From: Gammaproteobacteria bacterium
GTDB taxonomy: Bacteria; Pseudomonadota; Gammaproteobacteria; GRL18
DNA length: 6,856 nt
Direction of reading: 5' to 3'
Assembly: GCA_023144715.1 (NCBI GenBank)
Contig: JAGLFC010000174.1
Coordinates: 1 to 6,856, forward strand
The notes below the pieces were generated by a model that saw nothing but the letters and a program-made list of their open reading frames with translations, searched no databases and was not told where the DNA came from. The stretch's first letter is position 1. Each line of letters opens with the position of its first letter. The translations under genes were made by a program, and so were the position numbers. Shown piece after piece: positions 5,038 through 6,856 of the stretch.

Positions 5038-6249
5038 TTACAAACGTCTTTTCGCCGCAGTACGCAATCTGAGTGCATTCAACTTAATAAAGCCTTCTGC
5101 ATCCTGCTGATTATAGGCTCCTTCATCATCTTCAAAAGTAGCAATATTATCATCATACAGGCTATCGGTGTCAGACTGTCGCCCCACTACAATTACATTA
5201 CCTTTATATAATTTAACACGTACCTGACCATTGACTACTTTTTGTGACTCATCAATCAAACTTTGTAGCATTTCACGCTCAGGTGCCCACCAATACCCAT
5301 TATAAATCAGACTAGCGTACTTAGGCATTAATTCATCTTTAAGATGTGCCGCTTCACGATCTAAGGTAATTGATTCCATAGCACGATGGGCTTTAAGAAT
5401 AATCGTGCCAGCGGGTGTTTCATAACAGCCACGTGCTTTCATGCCCACATAACGATTTTCTACAATATCAACACGACCAATACCGTTCTCACCACCAACT
5501 TTATTTAGGTATTCCATAATTTCAGCAGGGGTCATAAGTTTGCCATCAATAGCGATAATATCACCTTTTAAATAGTCAAACTCAAGGTAAGTCGGCTCGT
5601 CAGGGGCTTTTTCAGGAGAGGTTGTCCACAACCACATAGAATCTTTAGGTTCAGCCCAAGGATCTTCTAAAATATCACCTTCATAGGAAATATGAAGTAA
5701 ATTAGCATCCATAGAATAAGGTGATTTTTTACCATGTGTTTTTTCAATGGTAATGCCATGTTTTTCGGCATATTCTGTGAGTGTTTTGCGTGATGTGAGA
5801 TCCCATTCACGCCAAGGGGCAATGATTTTTACATCGGGTTTGAGAGCATACGCACCGAGTTCAAAGCGTACTTGATCATTACCCTTGCCCGTTGCACCAT
5901 GAGCAATCGCATCGGCACCTGTTTCATTGGCAATTTCAATTAAGCGTTTGGAAATCAAAGGGCGAGCGATGGATGTCCCTAATAAATATTCCCCTTCATA
6001 GATCGTATTGGCACGAAACATAGGGAAAACATAATCACGAGCAAATTCTTCACGCAGATCTTCAATATAAATTTCTTTGATTCCAGCAGCCGTTGCTTTA
6101 GCACGTACAGGCTCAACTTCTTCGCCCTGCCCGACATCTGCGGTAAATGTTACCACTTCACATTGATATTCATCCTGCAACCATTTGACAATAATTGAAG
6201 TATCCAGACCACCTGAATAGGCTAAAACCACCTTTTTCACGTCAGACAT
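5038..6249 (-). CDS. argG: Argininosuccinate synthase
   Basis: Argininosuccinate synthase joins citrulline and aspartate using ATP to give argininosuccinate, the next-to-last step of arginine biosynthesis. At 403 residues it belongs to the shorter (~400-residue) class rather than the longer E. coli type. The ATP pyrophosphatase P-loop AYSGGLDTS is at 10-18. The conserved core AHGATGKGNDQVRFE is at 116-130, with SPYSMDANLLHISYEG following at 176-191. The C-terminal region (GRQSDTDSLYD, 357-367) is also typical, and no key part is missing. The ATG at 6249 has an AGGAGA site about 8 nt upstream. The gene stands alone here; argH or other arginine genes are not adjacent. I saw no convincing ArgR operator upstream. 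Confidence 0.98.
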   Translation of the reverse strand: MSDVKKVVLAYSGGLDTSIIVKWLQDEYQCEVVTFTADVGQGEEVEPVRAKATAAGIKEIYIEDLREEFARDYVFPMFRANTIYEGEYLLGTSIARPLISKRLIEIANETGADAIAHGATGKGNDQVRFELGAYALKPDVKIIAPWREWDLTSRKTLTEYAEKHGITIEKTHGKKSPYSMDANLLHISYEGDILEDPWAEPKDSMWLWTTSPEKAPDEPTYLEFDYLKGDIIAIDGKLMTPAEIMEYLNKVGGENGIGRVDIVENRYVGMKARGCYETPAGTIILKAHRAMESITLDREAAHLKDELMPKYASLIYNGYWWAPEREMLQSLIDESQKVVNGQVRVKLYKGNVIVVGRQSDTDSLYDDNIATFEDDEGAYNQQDAEGFIKLNALRLRTAAKRRL

Positions 6250-6299
6250 TAAGAATTTCTCCTATATTCGTTATTAAAAAATCATTAAAAAAGGGATCA

Positions 6300-6305
6300 A
6301 TTATA
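6300..6305 (-). promoter_or_regulatory. Possible -10 element of argG
   Basis: A perfect TATAAT on the minus strand would place transcription start near 6293, about 44 nt before the argG ATG. No good -35 is found at 16-18 nt (the best is TAGGTT), and there is no TG extension, so the promoter is uncertain. Confidence 0.3.
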
Positions 6306-6352
6306 ACGGATTATGACGTTCTAACCTACTTTGATTTGCTTTTTTCTGTATA

Positions 6353-6856
6353 TTAACGATTTTCTTCTTTATCTTGAATAAATTGTTCTATGTCGTCATT
6401 TTTTACATGATAGTAAATATCTTCAACCGCTACCGTTGTATTAATTGAATCAAAGGTGATTTCATCACCCAAAAAATACACCGTAGGTTGCCAACCCTCT
6501 TTTTTTCTAAAAACATTGATTTCACATATATCTTGCTCAATCACCACATATTCTTCTAAAGAAGGGATATTAAAATACATCAATTTTTTAGTGCTGAGAT
6601 CATTTTTTCGGGTGGATTTAGAAAGAACTTCCACGATAATAACGGGGGCATGTTTATAATAGTCACTATCATGTTCGTGTGATTGACAAAATACCGCTAC
6701 ATCAGGGTAAAAATAATAACGACTATTCTTACTGATTCTTACTTTCATATCAGAAGAGAGTACATCACAGGGAGATTTATTTTTTATTAAGTAATTACCG
6801 ATTTCCCTGGCAATATTTTGTGATATAAGTCCATGATTTTCACTCGCTCCTGCCAT
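6353..6856 (-). CDS. Uma2-family putative restriction endonuclease-like protein (5' end outside window)
   Basis: This resembles the Uma2 (DUF820) family, with a PD-(D/E)xK nuclease-like fold. Visible motifs are MAGASENHG at the start, the SSDMKVRI strand (34-41), PDVAVF with Asp52, IVEVLSKST with Glu76, and Asp86 and Lys90/Lys91 before a conserved tyrosine and the EEYVVIEQD strand (101-109). These would make up the nuclease core. In this family the MAGAS-x2-H motif normally comes about 30 residues in, after an acidic E-x2-DG segment. The Met at 6856 is therefore probably internal, and the real start lies past the window edge. The stop is TAA, 103 nt before argG. The cellular role is unknown; such genes often occur as scattered, possibly mobile copies. 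The body shows no frameshift. Confidence 0.85.
   Translation of the reverse strand: MAGASENHGLISQNIAREIGNYLIKNKSPCDVLSSDMKVRISKNSRYYFYPDVAVFCQSHEHDSDYYKHAPVIIVEVLSKSTRKNDLSTKKLMYFNIPSLEEYVVIEQDICEINVFRKKEGWQPTVYFLGDEITFDSINTTVAVEDIYYHVKNDDIEQFIQDKEENR

Noticed and set aside
5011..5211. Plus-strand 66-residue frame starting in the terminator and running into argG
   Set aside because: It is antisense to argG and starts within the hairpin; no family signal is visible.
6250..6305. ArgR operator or TTGATC-based promoter before argG
   Set aside because: The GAAT/ATTC pair around the ribosome site has the wrong spacing for an ARG box, and TTGATC has no good -10 at 16-18 nt.
6456..6659. Plus-strand 67-residue frame opposite the Uma2 gene
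   Set aside because: It is a shadow frame with no supporting ribosome site.

Overview
The window reads as ordinary chromosomal DNA of an AT-rich gammaproteobacterium. The ATP synthase subunits, endonuclease III (211 residues, closely like the E. coli protein as I recall it), the DUF1841-type protein beside nth and the ~400-residue class of argininosuccinate synthase all fit that group. The low GC together with a Uma2-type nuclease gene would suit a sulfur-oxidising (Thiotrichales-like) lineage, but that is a weak inference. I see no rRNA, tRNA, CRISPR array, insertion sequence or phage gene, and I do not think the window holds a new multi-gene defence or mobile system.

Region 1 (1-2230, minus strand) is the promoter-proximal part of the F1Fo ATP synthase operon, read right to left: atpI, atpB (a), atpE (c), atpF (b) and the first codons of atpH (delta). 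These encode the membrane Fo sector, its assembly factor and the peripheral stalk. A good sigma70 promoter lies upstream of atpI. A U-rich leader precedes atpE, and a possible ribosome-site hairpin precedes atpF. The c subunit has an unusual first helix.

Region 2 (2231-3309) holds a 227-bp AT-rich spacer with the atp promoter and an 8-bp inverted repeat, then a minus-strand membrane fatty acid hydroxylase / sterol desaturase family protein of unknown substrate.

Region 3 (3310-3457) is a 148-bp divergent promoter region. A perfect 8-bp-arm inverted repeat carries TTGCTT outward on both arms, so it may supply back-to-back -35 elements for the desaturase gene and for nth.

Region 4 (3458-4972, plus strand) is a probable three-gene operon: nth (DNA repair glycosylase), a DUF1841-like small protein, and an unrecognised exported four-cysteine protein. 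A strong hairpin at 4989-5021 closes it and faces the convergent argG.

Region 5 (5038-6856, minus strand) has argG (arginine biosynthesis) and a Uma2-family putative nuclease gene cut by the right edge of the window. The genes fall into independent transcription units with no evident common pathway.
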